Positions 17,961-26,698 of a stretch of DNA of 64,000 nt are shown here, piece by piece. This DNA comes from Chryseobacterium artocarpi (GTDB lineage: Bacteria > Bacteroidota > Bacteroidia > Flavobacteriales > Weeksellaceae), in contig NZ_MAYH01000051.1 of NCBI RefSeq assembly GCF_001684975.1, positions 1-64,000 of the forward strand, given 5' to 3'. The notes beneath the pieces are model-generated. The model was not told the origin of the DNA. It saw nothing but the letters and a program-made list of their open reading frames with translations, and did not search any database. How positions within the stretch are numbered: the first letter of the stretch is position 1; each line of letters starts with the position of its first letter. The position numbers and the translations under genes are program-made.

Positions 17961-18352
17961 ATATCCTGAGTTAAAAATGCAACTCCTGTTTTGATTGTTG
18001 TATAAATATCCGTATCACATTCACGGTAGCTGCACATGTATATTTCTTCTATCCATTTATCATTCAGGAAAATAAGGTTTAAATATTCCTGTTTTCTCAA
18101 GTTATTCTTTATGGATAGATAATCGCCTTCTTTAGGAGTGTAAGGAAAGCTAAAAAGATGTTCTGAGTTTATTTTTTCAAGAATTTCTTCTTTTATATCC
18201 TGGATGTATCCGGTTTCAGAACTTGCTGGAAAATAATCCATAGAATTGTCTGAATCTTCATTTTTACCCGTCACTGTTTCCAGAACCCAGTAATATTTGG
18301 AGTTCTTTTTAGAGTGGGTTCCCAGTATTTTTTCTTCTAAGAGTATTTTCAT
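17957..18352 (-). CDS. Hypothetical protein, possibly DUF4288-like, between tsaD and rsmE
   Basis: 131 residues, no signal peptide. Overlaps tsaD at its start and rsmE at its end by 4 bases each, so it is translated as part of that operon. The arrangement of predicted strands (YYWVLETVTG, ETGYIQDIKEEI, VAFLTQDI) is short and mixed; I do not recognise a family with confidence and mention DUF4288 only as a possible match to be tested. The tight coupling to two translation-accuracy genes is the only clue to a role. Confidence 0.7.
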   Translation of the reverse strand: MKILLEEKILGTHSKKNSKYYWVLETVTGKNEDSDNSMDYFPASSETGYIQDIKEEILEKINSEHLFSFPYTPKEGDYLSIKNNLRKQEYLNLIFLNDKWIEEIYMCSYRECDTDIYTTIKTGVAFLTQDI

Positions 18353-19365
18353 AAGTCGTATTTTGCAGTTGCTGTCGTTCTCAGATCGGTAAATTCACCT
18401 CTTTCAAACTTCAGTTGTGCCACCATGGCAATCATTGCAGCATTATCCGTTGTATATTCAAATTTTGGAATGTAAATATTCCATCCTAATTTTTCTTTAT
18501 TGTTTTCCATCGCCTTTCTTAGTGCAGAATTGGCAGAAACTCCTCCGGCAATAGCAACTTCTTTTACATTAAGTTCTTTTGCAGCTTTTTCAAGCTTATT
18601 CATCAGGATTTCGATGATCGTTTTTTGTACAGAAGCACAAAGATCATTGAGGTTTTCTTTAATAAAATCAGGATTTTTTCTTACCTCTTTCTGAATGAAA
18701 TATAAAACAGATGTTTTAATACCACTGAAAGAATAGTCGTAATTTTCTAACTTAGGTTTATTGAATTTGAAAGCATCTGGATTTCCTTCTTTGGCAAGCC
18801 TGTCGATAATAGGTCCCGCAGGATAATCAAGATCAAAAATTTTCCCGATTTTATCAAAAGCTTCACCGGCTGCATCATCAATAGTTTTCCCGACGATTTC
18901 CATGTCAAAGTAGTCTTTAACGAGCACAATCATGGTGTGTCCTCCACTTACCGTAAGGCAAAGGAAAGGAAAAGTAGGCGGCACAGGATTTGCATCCTCG
19001 ATGAAATGGGCAAGAATGTGCGCTTGAAGGTGATTTACTTCAATTAATGGAACATTAAGGCTCATAGCCAAAGACTTAGCAAATGATGTTCCCACAAGAA
19101 GAGATCCCAGAAGTCCGGGTCCACGTGTAAATCCTATAGCGGAAATTGCATTTTGTTGTATATTTGCTTTGGTAAAAGATTTTTCAACAACGGGAATTAT
19201 ATTTTGTTGATGGGCTCGCGAAGCCAATTCAGGAACCACACCTCCATATTCTTTATGGATAGCCTGATTCGCAGCAATGTTTGAAAGAATAGAATTCCCC
19301 TTGATGATAGCTGCTGAGGTGTCGTCGCAAGACGATTCAATACCTAAAATTATAGAGTCGCTCAT
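18349..19365 (-). CDS. tsaD: tRNA N6-adenosine threonylcarbamoyltransferase
   Basis: 338 residues. Hallmarks: IILGIESSCDDTSAAII at the N-terminus, VPELASRAHQQNI, the metal-binding EVNHLQAHILAHF (His111/His115 region), TVSGGHTMIV, and AIAGGVSANSALR near the C-terminus. It transfers the threonylcarbamoyl group to A37 of ANN-decoding tRNAs with TsaB and TsaE partners, which are not in this window. The divergent tamB start is only 4 bases away, so each promoter must lie inside the other's coding region or leader. Confidence 0.96.
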   Translation of the reverse strand: MSDSIILGIESSCDDTSAAIIKGNSILSNIAANQAIHKEYGGVVPELASRAHQQNIIPVVEKSFTKANIQQNAISAIGFTRGPGLLGSLLVGTSFAKSLAMSLNVPLIEVNHLQAHILAHFIEDANPVPPTFPFLCLTVSGGHTMIVLVKDYFDMEIVGKTIDDAAGEAFDKIGKIFDLDYPAGPIIDRLAKEGNPDAFKFNKPKLENYDYSFSGIKTSVLYFIQKEVRKNPDFIKENLNDLCASVQKTIIEILMNKLEKAAKELNVKEVAIAGGVSANSALRKAMENNKEKLGWNIYIPKFEYTTDNAAMIAMVAQLKFERGEFTDLRTTATAKYDL

Positions 19366-19369
19366 AATA

Positions 19370-22300
19370 ATGGCAAAGTTAGAGAATAATAACGAGAATG
19401 AGAATAAAAAATCAGTAGCTGAAAACCTAGGGGATCAGGTACAGAAAACTGTGGAGAATGTAGAGGGAAAGGTACGGGAAACAGTGAAAGAAGCATCTGA
19501 ACTGGCTTCGGACGCTATTAATCATCCTGTAGAAACAGCAGAAGAATTCGGAAAACAGGCAATTAAAGATGTTACCAGCTATAGCTGGTGGGCAAAGCTT
19601 CTTCTTATTCTATTTTGGCTGGGTCTTTTTCTTGTAGCAGGAATTCTTGTAACCATTAATCTTCCGGTAACGAAACAATGGGCAGCAGATCAGGCTTTAA
19701 AGCTTGTAAATAATGATTTTAAGTCCGGATTTTCTACTGAAAGTGTAGATGTAAACTATTTCGGAGATGTAACGATAAAAGGGTTAAAAGTAAAAGATTA
19801 CAAAGGATTAGACTTTATTCAGGCACGTGAATTCCGGGCAGACTCAGACTGGATTTCCCTTGCTGTGAATGCTATTTCAGGAAAAAGTAATTCTTTAAGT
19901 TTCAATTCCCTTACCCTTGTTAATGCTGATGTAAAAGTCATTACTTATAAAGGTGATAGTATCTCTAATTTTGTACGATTCACCGAACTCTTTGACGACG
20001 GTAAAAAAAGAGATCCTAAGAAGCCTCCATTTCAGTTGAATTCAAGAGTTCAGATTCTTGATTCTAAAGTTTCCATTGTCAACGAAAATTCTCCCGGAGA
20101 GCAGGGAAAGTGGCTTACCGCAACAAAATTTAATTTAAAAGCTCCGAATGTAAAGGTCAACGGACCGAATATTTCAGCTTTAATTAATAATATGTCTTTT
20201 GTGACGACAAGATGGGGGAAATCTCATATTGTAGACACGTTTTCAACGGAACTGTCTTTAACCAAGCAGTTTTTATCATTAAAAGACCTTACTTTAAATA
20301 CAGATCATACTTTACTTCAGGGAGATATTAAATTTAATCTTCACGACGGCTCATGGGCAGATTTTGCGGATAAAGTTCGCTGGGATATGAATATTGAACA
20401 GGGAAGTCAGGTAAGCGGTTATGATATCAGTTATTTTGTAACGAACTGGGACAATATTAAGCCATTTAACCTTTCAGGAGTAATGACGGGACCACTGAAT
20501 AAGTTTCATTTGGAAAACTTTCTCATCCGAAACCCAGATGTAAATATTGCTACCAAAACAATGAAGGTAGATAACCTGCTGAAAGGAAATTTCTCTATAG
20601 AAACCAAGGATCTTTCTGCAGATTTTACCTATAAAGATTTAAAGGCGATGATGCCTTCCTTTATCTCCAAAAAAATGAAAAATTTTGCGGATGATTTTGG
20701 GAAGCTAAAATATAATGGAACAGCAAAAGTAAATCCTAATCAGGTGTATGTGGATAGCGGAAATCTGATCACAGGAATAGGACAGGCAAAAATTTCAAAG
20801 CTTTCTTTGACAGGGTACAGTACTGCAATGCCAAAATACTCAGGTTATTTAGAAGTGAAAGACTTAAATACTTCTGTGATTACCAAAAATAAAGCAGTAG
20901 GGCTGATCTCAGGGAAATTTGATCTTAACGGACAGAGCTTTGATGTGAATACCATGCGTCTTACCACAAAATCCCAGATTGCCAGCATTGAAATTATGGA
21001 TAAAGAGATTAATAATCTTTATCTGGACGGATTGCTTGATCATAAAAAATATAACGGACTTATAACGGTAGATGACGAACAGGCAAAAGCTACTATTAAA
21101 GGACTGATAGACTTCAGTACCTCCAAAATAGCAATGGATGTAAATGCAGATGTAAGATATCTGAACATGAACTACTTCACCAATAAACCGGGAAGTCAGA
21201 TTGTGAGCGGGCAGGTAGAAGGGAAAATGTCTATGTCATCCATCAATGATCTTACTTTAGACGTCAATGCTAATAATCTGAACTTTGCTACTGCTACTCA
21301 AAAGTATAATATCCCGAATGCAAAATTAAAAACTTTTGTAGATGGCGGAGGACGCGTCATTGATGTAGATGCACCGGGAGCAGCAACAGGGAAAATATCA
21401 GGAAGATATAGCCTTGCCGATCTTGCCGGAATGGTAGAAAACGGAATAGGAAAGATTCTTGTAGGACCACCACCTAGAAAACTGTACAGAGGACAGAACT
21501 TTGCGATGAAATTTGATGTTCAGCAAGGATTGGTTAATTATTTTTTACCGGATCTTAAACTTCCTAATGGTGCTTTGGTAGACGGAGAATATGATGGTAA
21601 TTCCAATAACCTGATACTGAATCTTGATGCCTCTGCCTTGAAATATATCATGACCAAAGAAGAGGAAATTACTGATGCAGATAAGGCATTGGCAGATTCC
21701 AATCCTGACTATAAGGTGAATGAAAGGAAAAGCCTTAGCCGTGATAGTGCGATGGTAGATAGTGTGAAGGTAAGGATAAATACAGCGAATCTTGATCAGC
21801 AGATATATGCACGAATCAACAGATTAGAATACAATAAAAATATTATCAAAGATTTCGAGCTTAAGGGTAATAATGAAAACGGAAATACCCTTCATCTTGC
21901 CACTGTATTTAAACACGGAAGCCCGGATGATGAGATTAATGAAAAACTTAAAGAATATGCCATCAATGTTGACCAGTCTACAGATGCAGCAGGTGATTAC
22001 GTCTTTAGGTTTGAACCTACGGAGGTTAAATTCAATGAAGTTACCTGGGCAATAGATACCAGCCCGGAACTGAATCATTCTATTACTTACAGAAAAAATA
22101 CAGGAGATTTTGATATTCGGAATCTTAGGGTTTATTCAGATAAAAGTGCTTTGTTTATTAAGGAAGCACAATTTAAATCTGCTAAAGACTTTTATGTAGA
22201 TGCTGATATCAATGACTTTGCGATAGAAAAGCTATTGGAAATGCAGTCAGGAGGAAATGGTATGAATATCCAAGGACTTGCCAATGGAAGTGTAAAGATT

Positions 22301-24172
22301 AAAATGGATAAAAGTACCTTACAGCCGCTTGTAGATCTTACGGTAGACGATATCAAGATGAATGGGAATGATATGGGAGATATTTCCATTTCAGCGACCA
22401 ACGGATTCTCTCTGAATGTGTATGATATTGATGTAAAAGTACATTCTGCGGGTGTTTTAGGAAATAATAGTTTGAACCTTACCGGAACGGTAAATAATAA
22501 TACAGCCTCACCTGTAATTGATTTAACTGCAGAAATGCGTGATTTTGATTTGTCTTTCACACAGCAGTTTGTTCAGACGATCTTTGGAAACATGAGGGGG
22601 AAAGCGACCGGAGATCTTAAGATCAATGGAAAACTTAATAATCTAGATTACAGCGGTGATATTGCTTTAAAAGATTTCGGATTAAAACTCTTATTTACAG
22701 GAGTAGATTACGCATTCGATGATACGGTAATTCAGCTGACAAGGGGGCTTGCCATCCTGAACAACATTGAAGTGCATGACGGAAGATCCAATTCAAAGGG
22801 GAATATTTCCGGGGCGATTCAGTTTGAAACCCTTTCTTCTATGGGGGTATCACTCGTAATGAGAGCTGATAATCTGTTAATGCTTAATACTACTCAAAAA
22901 GATTTTGATCTTTTCTGGGGAAGAGTTTACGGACAGGGAGATCTTTATGTGGACGGACCTGTTTCCGGATTGAGTATTACAACGCCAAATATGAAGGCTC
23001 TTAACGGAAGTACTTTCACCTTTAATTCCAGTTCGACCTCAAACGTTGAAGAATTTAAGATGCTAAGGTTCCTGAAAGAAGGAAAAGATGGTTTGGTTAC
23101 TTTAGATGAAAAGAAAAAAACCGGTGCCAATATGAATATTGATTTCAATCTGGCTGTAGATAAAGGAACAACCGTAAATGTACTGGTAGGAGATGATGTT
23201 GGGAATATTACTGTGCAAGGAGTCGCAGATCCGCTGAAGTTCCAGATGAACAGACAGGGAAATATTGCCATGAGCGGAACATATAAAGTAGATAACGGAA
23301 CATTTGTTTCTAAGGCAATTCTTAATAAAACATTCCAGATTGAAAGAAACAGTAGTATAAGATGGGATGGTGATGCGATGAAGCCAGCTCTGGATATTAC
23401 CGCAAACTATGTAAGAATGGTTTCCAATGCCGGAGAATATCTGAGTATGGGAAAACTGCAGCCCATCAGTATTTTGCTACAGGCTAATATTACCCAATCT
23501 CTTACAGATCCTAAAGTAGAGCTTAATGTGACGGCTTTAGACGTATCCAGTCAGGTAAGAGAAACTCTGGCTGCAAAAATGAGTCAGGAAGGAGAAAAAG
23601 TACTTCAGTTCGGTTCCGTTCTTTTGTTAAGTACATTCAATGTATCCAATACCGGTGGGGTGGATGTGAATGTAGGAAACGTTGCCGAATCTTCAGGATA
23701 TAATATGCTTCTGAAACAATTAGGCTCCGTATTGAATACGATGAGTAATGAATTCCAGATTGACCTTAATTATGTAAAAGGTGATCAGAATGCTAACATT
23801 GGAGACAGAGCAAATGCCGGATTCAGTGTGGCTGTTTCGCCTAGGGTAAATATTAAAACAGGATTAGGGATTCCATTGTCTAAAACTGACGCGAATAATA
23901 GTGGTGCACAAAACAATTATCTGTCTGGTGAAGGGTCTATAGAATATGACCTTTCTAAAAAGAATGACGGTACTTTATTGGTTCGAGGCTATTCTAAACC
24001 TACCAATATTGGTATGGTAAGTACAAACGGTTCTGCAAATCAAGCCTATGGAGTAGGGGTGATGTGGAGCAAAAGCTTTAATTCTTTGTTTAAAAAGAAG
24101 AAAAAAGACAAAAAAACTCAAGAGACCAAAGCTGAAATAAAAACAGATTCTATAAAATCAAACAGTAAATAA
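19370..24172 (+). CDS. TamB-family translocation and assembly module protein
   Basis: 1600 residues from ATG 19370; an open frame extends back into tsaD to 19277, but the MAKLENNNENENK start avoids that overlap. An acidic/Lys-rich amphipathic N-terminal stretch (about 10-70) precedes one transmembrane helix (about 76-97, LLLILFWLGLFLVAGILVTI), then a very long beta-rich region of AsmA/TamB repeats and a C-terminal DUF490 domain (QGNIAMSGTYKVDNGTF, VELNVTALDVSSQVRETLAAK) ending in a Lys-rich tail. Proteins of this type span the periplasm as a lipid-carrying groove and aid outer-membrane biogenesis. Bacteroidota lack a close TamA pair, so the partner is uncertain. Confidence 0.9.
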   Translation: MAKLENNNENENKKSVAENLGDQVQKTVENVEGKVRETVKEASELASDAINHPVETAEEFGKQAIKDVTSYSWWAKLLLILFWLGLFLVAGILVTINLPVTKQWAADQALKLVNNDFKSGFSTESVDVNYFGDVTIKGLKVKDYKGLDFIQAREFRADSDWISLAVNAISGKSNSLSFNSLTLVNADVKVITYKGDSISNFVRFTELFDDGKKRDPKKPPFQLNSRVQILDSKVSIVNENSPGEQGKWLTATKFNLKAPNVKVNGPNISALINNMSFVTTRWGKSHIVDTFSTELSLTKQFLSLKDLTLNTDHTLLQGDIKFNLHDGSWADFADKVRWDMNIEQGSQVSGYDISYFVTNWDNIKPFNLSGVMTGPLNKFHLENFLIRNPDVNIATKTMKVDNLLKGNFSIETKDLSADFTYKDLKAMMPSFISKKMKNFADDFGKLKYNGTAKVNPNQVYVDSGNLITGIGQAKISKLSLTGYSTAMPKYSGYLEVKDLNTSVITKNKAVGLISGKFDLNGQSFDVNTMRLTTKSQIASIEIMDKEINNLYLDGLLDHKKYNGLITVDDEQAKATIKGLIDFSTSKIAMDVNADVRYLNMNYFTNKPGSQIVSGQVEGKMSMSSINDLTLDVNANNLNFATATQKYNIPNAKLKTFVDGGGRVIDVDAPGAATGKISGRYSLADLAGMVENGIGKILVGPPPRKLYRGQNFAMKFDVQQGLVNYFLPDLKLPNGALVDGEYDGNSNNLILNLDASALKYIMTKEEEITDADKALADSNPDYKVNERKSLSRDSAMVDSVKVRINTANLDQQIYARINRLEYNKNIIKDFELKGNNENGNTLHLATVFKHGSPDDEINEKLKEYAINVDQSTDAAGDYVFRFEPTEVKFNEVTWAIDTSPELNHSITYRKNTGDFDIRNLRVYSDKSALFIKEAQFKSAKDFYVDADINDFAIEKLLEMQSGGNGMNIQGLANGSVKIKMDKSTLQPLVDLTVDDIKMNGNDMGDISISATNGFSLNVYDIDVKVHSAGVLGNNSLNLTGTVNNNTASPVIDLTAEMRDFDLSFTQQFVQTIFGNMRGKATGDLKINGKLNNLDYSGDIALKDFGLKLLFTGVDYAFDDTVIQLTRGLAILNNIEVHDGRSNSKGNISGAIQFETLSSMGVSLVMRADNLLMLNTTQKDFDLFWGRVYGQGDLYVDGPVSGLSITTPNMKALNGSTFTFNSSSTSNVEEFKMLRFLKEGKDGLVTLDEKKKTGANMNIDFNLAVDKGTTVNVLVGDDVGNITVQGVADPLKFQMNRQGNIAMSGTYKVDNGTFVSKAILNKTFQIERNSSIRWDGDAMKPALDITANYVRMVSNAGEYLSMGKLQPISILLQANITQSLTDPKVELNVTALDVSSQVRETLAAKMSQEGEKVLQFGSVLLLSTFNVSNTGGVDVNVGNVAESSGYNMLLKQLGSVLNTMSNEFQIDLNYVKGDQNANIGDRANAGFSVAVSPRVNIKTGLGIPLSKTDANNSGAQNNYLSGEGSIEYDLSKKNDGTLLVRGYSKPTNIGMVSTNGSANQAYGVGVMWSKSFNSLFKKKKKDKKTQETKAEIKTDSIKSNSK

Positions 24173-24254
24173 TTTGAATATTTTAATGATTTTTATCATC
24201 CGTGTTAATTATTGTTAATATTTGATATATTTTTTTTAGTTAAATTATTTTTTG

Positions 24255-24262
24255 TAAATTTG
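24255..24262 (+). promoter_or_regulatory. -7 element of the Lrp-type regulator gene
   Basis: TAAATTTG followed by CA, matching the Bacteroidota -7 consensus TAnnTTTG, about 45 bases before ATG 24307. No good TTG was seen at the expected -33 distance. Confidence 0.6.
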
Positions 24263-24306
24263 CAAAAAATACATAGATTTTTTAAAGAAATTGTAATTTA
24301 ACTAAT

Positions 24307-24777
24307 ATGAACTATCAACTGGACGAAATAGACAAGAAGATTCTTGATTTCTTAGTAGAAAACACAAGAATGCCTTTTACAGAGATTGCTAAGCAGATGG
24401 ATGTTTCTGCTGGAACAATTCACGTAAGAGTGAAAAAGATGGAAGATGCAGGTATTATTTTGGGATCATCTCTTAACATCGATTATGGTAAGCTGGACTA
24501 TCACTTTACAGCTTTCATCGGAATCCTTTTGACAAAATCAAACCGTACTCAGGAAGTATTGAAAGAATTGTCAACTATTCCTAACGTAATCGAAGCTAGT
24601 GTTATTTCCGGAAAATATAATATTTTCTGTAAAGTAAGAGCGAAAAACACTGATGACGCAAAAAGAATTATTTATCAGATCGATGACATTCAGGATGTAA
24701 TGAGAACTGAAAGTATGATTTCTATGGAAGAATACTTAAGTGACAAAAATAGACTGATCAACGCTATCTCTATTTAA
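24307..24777 (+). CDS. Lrp/AsnC family transcriptional regulator
   Basis: 156 residues. N-terminal winged helix-turn-helix (YQLDEIDKKILDFLVENTRMPFTEIAKQMDVSAGTIHVRVKKMEDAGII, residues 3-52) and a C-terminal RAM ligand-binding domain (FTAFIGILLTKSNR..., VIEASVISGKYNIFCKVRAKNTDDAKRII). It probably senses an amino acid and acts globally or on amino-acid metabolism; targets are not visible here. Monocistronic, with its own promoter element and a 13-bp terminator at 24803-24834. Confidence 0.93.
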   Translation: MNYQLDEIDKKILDFLVENTRMPFTEIAKQMDVSAGTIHVRVKKMEDAGIILGSSLNIDYGKLDYHFTAFIGILLTKSNRTQEVLKELSTIPNVIEASVISGKYNIFCKVRAKNTDDAKRIIYQIDDIQDVMRTESMISMEEYLSDKNRLINAISI

Positions 24778-24802
24778 TTCAAATTTTAAACGAATAACTA
24801 TA

Positions 24803-24834
24803 AAAGAACTTATGAAATCTCTCATAAGTTCTTT
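24803..24834 (+). terminator. Terminator of the Lrp-type gene
   Basis: Perfect 13-bp stem AAAGAACTTATGA / TCATAAGTTCTTT (24803-24815, 24822-24834), followed by ATTTTTG. Confidence 0.8.
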
Positions 24835-24841
24835 ATTTTTG
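24834..24841 (+). promoter_or_regulatory. -7 element lying on the terminator tail, almost touching the next start codon
   Basis: TATTTTTG is a perfect TAnnTTTG element ending only 5 bases before ATG 24847; transcription from it would start at or next to the ATG, giving a leaderless or nearly leaderless mRNA. Confidence 0.5.
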
Positions 24842-24846
24842 TACCT

Positions 24847-25224
24847 ATGGAAGAATACAGCTATTTTGACGAAGATCCTAAAAAAGGATGGGGATTTGTA
24901 CTGGCATTTGCAGCCTTAATGTTGTTTACCGTAATGGGCTTGGGAATTGATGTTGATGAATATCTTCAGCATGAGTACCTTGAGATCCCGAGATGGTATT
25001 TTTACGTTATCTTTTCAATTGATGCTTTGATGATGATAGGATTGGTACTGATGTTTTTCTACAGAAAAGTGGGAATCATTATGTTCCCGATATTATTGGT
25101 GCTGCATTTCTTTATGCACAATTATTACCTTTCTACTTTCCTGTATACGGATGTAACGAACCTTTTCCTTTTTACAGGTTTTGGAATGCTTGCCATTATT
25201 CCGAAGTGGAAATTTTTTAAATAA
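24847..25224 (+). CDS. Four-helix membrane protein of unknown function
   Basis: 125 residues. Acidic N-terminus (MEEYSYFDEDPKKGWG) and then four hydrophobic helices (VLAFAALMLFTVMGLGI, WYFYVIFSIDALMMIGLVLMFF, VGIIMFPILLVLHFFMHNYYL, VTNLFLFTGFGMLAIIP). The double Trp/Tyr positions resemble small DUF-type membrane proteins of flavobacteria, but I do not recognise a named family. Convergent with the RiPP locus; a long hairpin at 25245-25287 separates them. Confidence 0.75.
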   Translation: MEEYSYFDEDPKKGWGFVLAFAALMLFTVMGLGIDVDEYLQHEYLEIPRWYFYVIFSIDALMMIGLVLMFFYRKVGIIMFPILLVLHFFMHNYYLSTFLYTDVTNLFLFTGFGMLAIIPKWKFFK

Positions 25225-25244
25225 AAATAACCGATATTATAAAT

Positions 25245-25287
25245 ATCACGAACCGCTTTTAAATTCTATTTAAAAGCAGTTCGTGAT
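25245..25287. terminator. Long bidirectional hairpin between convergent genes
   Basis: 19-bp arms (25245-25263 and 25269-25287) with one mismatch and a 5-base loop; T/A-rich flanks. It ends the RiPP operon on one side and the membrane protein gene on the other. Confidence 0.75.
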
Positions 25288-25306
25288 TAATAAAGAGATG
25301 AAAACA

Positions 25307-26376
25307 CTATCTGATCTCCAACGAATTGAATATTTTCTTCTTTAAAGGATTTTTTGTCCAGTCTTTCCATTCGCCTGTATAAGGATTATAACCGCATTTC
25401 AAAGGTTTGGAAATATCAAGACCTGCTTTGTTTTCATCGCTGCCTTCCGTGTAAGCTCTGCAGTCTGTACATACATATCGAAATTCACAGTCTTTACAGA
25501 TTTCTATGCTGTCTTTGGTTAAATCCCAATATTTTTTGAAACCATGCTGATCGATGGCTTCTTCAAGGCTGCTGTTATGAATACTTCCAAAACTTTCCGG
25601 CATTAAGGGACAATTTTTAATATTTCCATTTTTATCAATACCGATTTTCTTGTGAAGGCAGGAATTGTGATTGATGGCTTCCAATACTTTACTGATGTTG
25701 GTATTGAAGTATTTCAGTTCCACTTTTCCACAGGCAGATAGTTTCAGCTCGTGTTTAAGGAACTTTAAAGAGAACCTGAATTCATTGTTAGCTTTGAAAG
25801 GAGATTGGGAACAATTGTAGAAAGTGAGACTGTATATTCTGACTGTATTTTGATGGATAGTCTGTACAAAAGAAAGGTCTATGTTCTGATGAAATGGGGA
25901 TAATATTTCTATACCGGATAAAACTGAGGTTTTAAAGGTAACATCAATCTCTATCAATTCCTTTGCTGTAAGTGGTTTTAAACAATAAATAACCAAATGC
26001 CTTATTCCGAGATTTTCTACAGAAGATTTGATCTTATTGAGTAGGGTTATTTCTTCCAGCTCTATAAAGATATGGTTTATGGTGCTGGGGTCATGATAGT
26101 CATTGGAAAGGGGAGGGAAATTACGGTCCCAATCATTTTTACTTATGAATCCATATTCTTTTTCTAGCAAAAGGTTGAGGTATTCCTGTACAATTTCTTT
26201 AGACTCTTCATCATAATTTTTCATCATATCTTCAATGGAATGGGATTTTAATTCTACAATAATCTCATACAGCTCCAAAGGATATAATTCTGACGTGTTT
26301 CTCTGCAAATCTGAGATAAGTATCCGAGTTGACCTTTAGTGGGTAGAATGTTGCTGAATAGATTAAAATAGGTCAT
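25307..26376 (-). CDS. gwsS: Grasp-with-spasm SPASM-domain protein, with a frameshift near its N-terminus
   Basis: The main frame covers 25307-26335 and has no credible start: it can begin only at TTG 26308 (LQRNTSELY). In the neighbouring frame ATG 26376 reads MTYFNLFSNILPTKGQ, which fits the N-terminus expected for GwsS (a short FKLFSNxxPxKG stretch before xxICDLQRN, from memory); the main frame then continues TRILISDLQRN. The frames meet at 26327-26331, so one base is missing relative to an intact gene. The joined product would be 356 residues. The C-terminal SPASM cysteines are intact (in the 333-residue main-frame numbering C217, C233, C271, C274, C280, C283, C305), while the CxxxCxxC of radical SAM enzymes is absent, as is normal for this family. 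It partners GwsG in peptide maturation. Confidence 0.85.
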
Positions 26377-26515
26377 GAGCTAATAGTTTTATATAGAGAA
26401 CGATCTTAAAGTGGATTATACTCAATTTGTGATTGAGTTTAATGAGGTATATCTGTGTTGAACTTTGTGGTTTCTTTTCAATAGGATTCATCTGAATCTG
26501 ATACTTGAAAATGCT
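26377..26515. other. Spacer upstream of gwsS, with an open frame but no sure gene
   Basis: The frame of the 60-residue ORF stays open for about 50 codons past its TAG stop (26516-26518) to a TAA at 26363-26365, including an internal ATG (MNPIEKKPQSSTQIYLIKLN...). This could be residue of a longer gene or chance in AT-rich DNA. Confidence 0.3.
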
Positions 26516-26698
26516 CTATAATAATCGATGCAATGGTTTAAGAGGTTTTTCTCTAGGATAAAAGACCGTTTGAAATTTGTCCGAATTTAAATAGTATAAG
26601 GAGTCACTATTTAATTTACCTGTATTCTTGGTTTTAAATAGATCAAGATATTTAAATGTTAATGGTAATTTATTTTTTTCTTTATATAACCTTTTCAT
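26516..26698 (-). CDS. Short ORF coupled to gwsG
   Basis: 60 codons. ATG at 26698 overlaps the TGA of gwsG by 4 bases (ATGA), a strong hint of coupled translation. Product is basic and polar (MKRLYKEKNKLPLTFKYLD..., ending PREKPLKPLHRLL). No signal peptide, no double-glycine motif, no known family. It may be a real small member of the RiPP operon or a degenerate remnant, since the frame stays open after its stop. Confidence 0.4.
   Translation of the reverse strand: MKRLYKEKNKLPLTFKYLDLFKTKNTGKLNSDSLYYLNSDKFQTVFYPREKPLKPLHRLL

Noticed and set aside
19277..19369. Upstream extension of the TamB frame
   Set aside because: Overlaps tsaD on the other strand and adds residues unlike a TamB N-terminus; ATG 19370 is the natural start.
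26320..26340. Programmed -1/+1 ribosomal frameshift in gwsS
   Set aside because: No slippery heptamer, no obvious pseudoknot; simple deletion or error is more likely.
25307..26376. Radical SAM peptide maturase
   Set aside because: The SPASM cysteines are present, but CxxxCxxC is lacking in both frames, consistent with GwsS and not a radical SAM enzyme.
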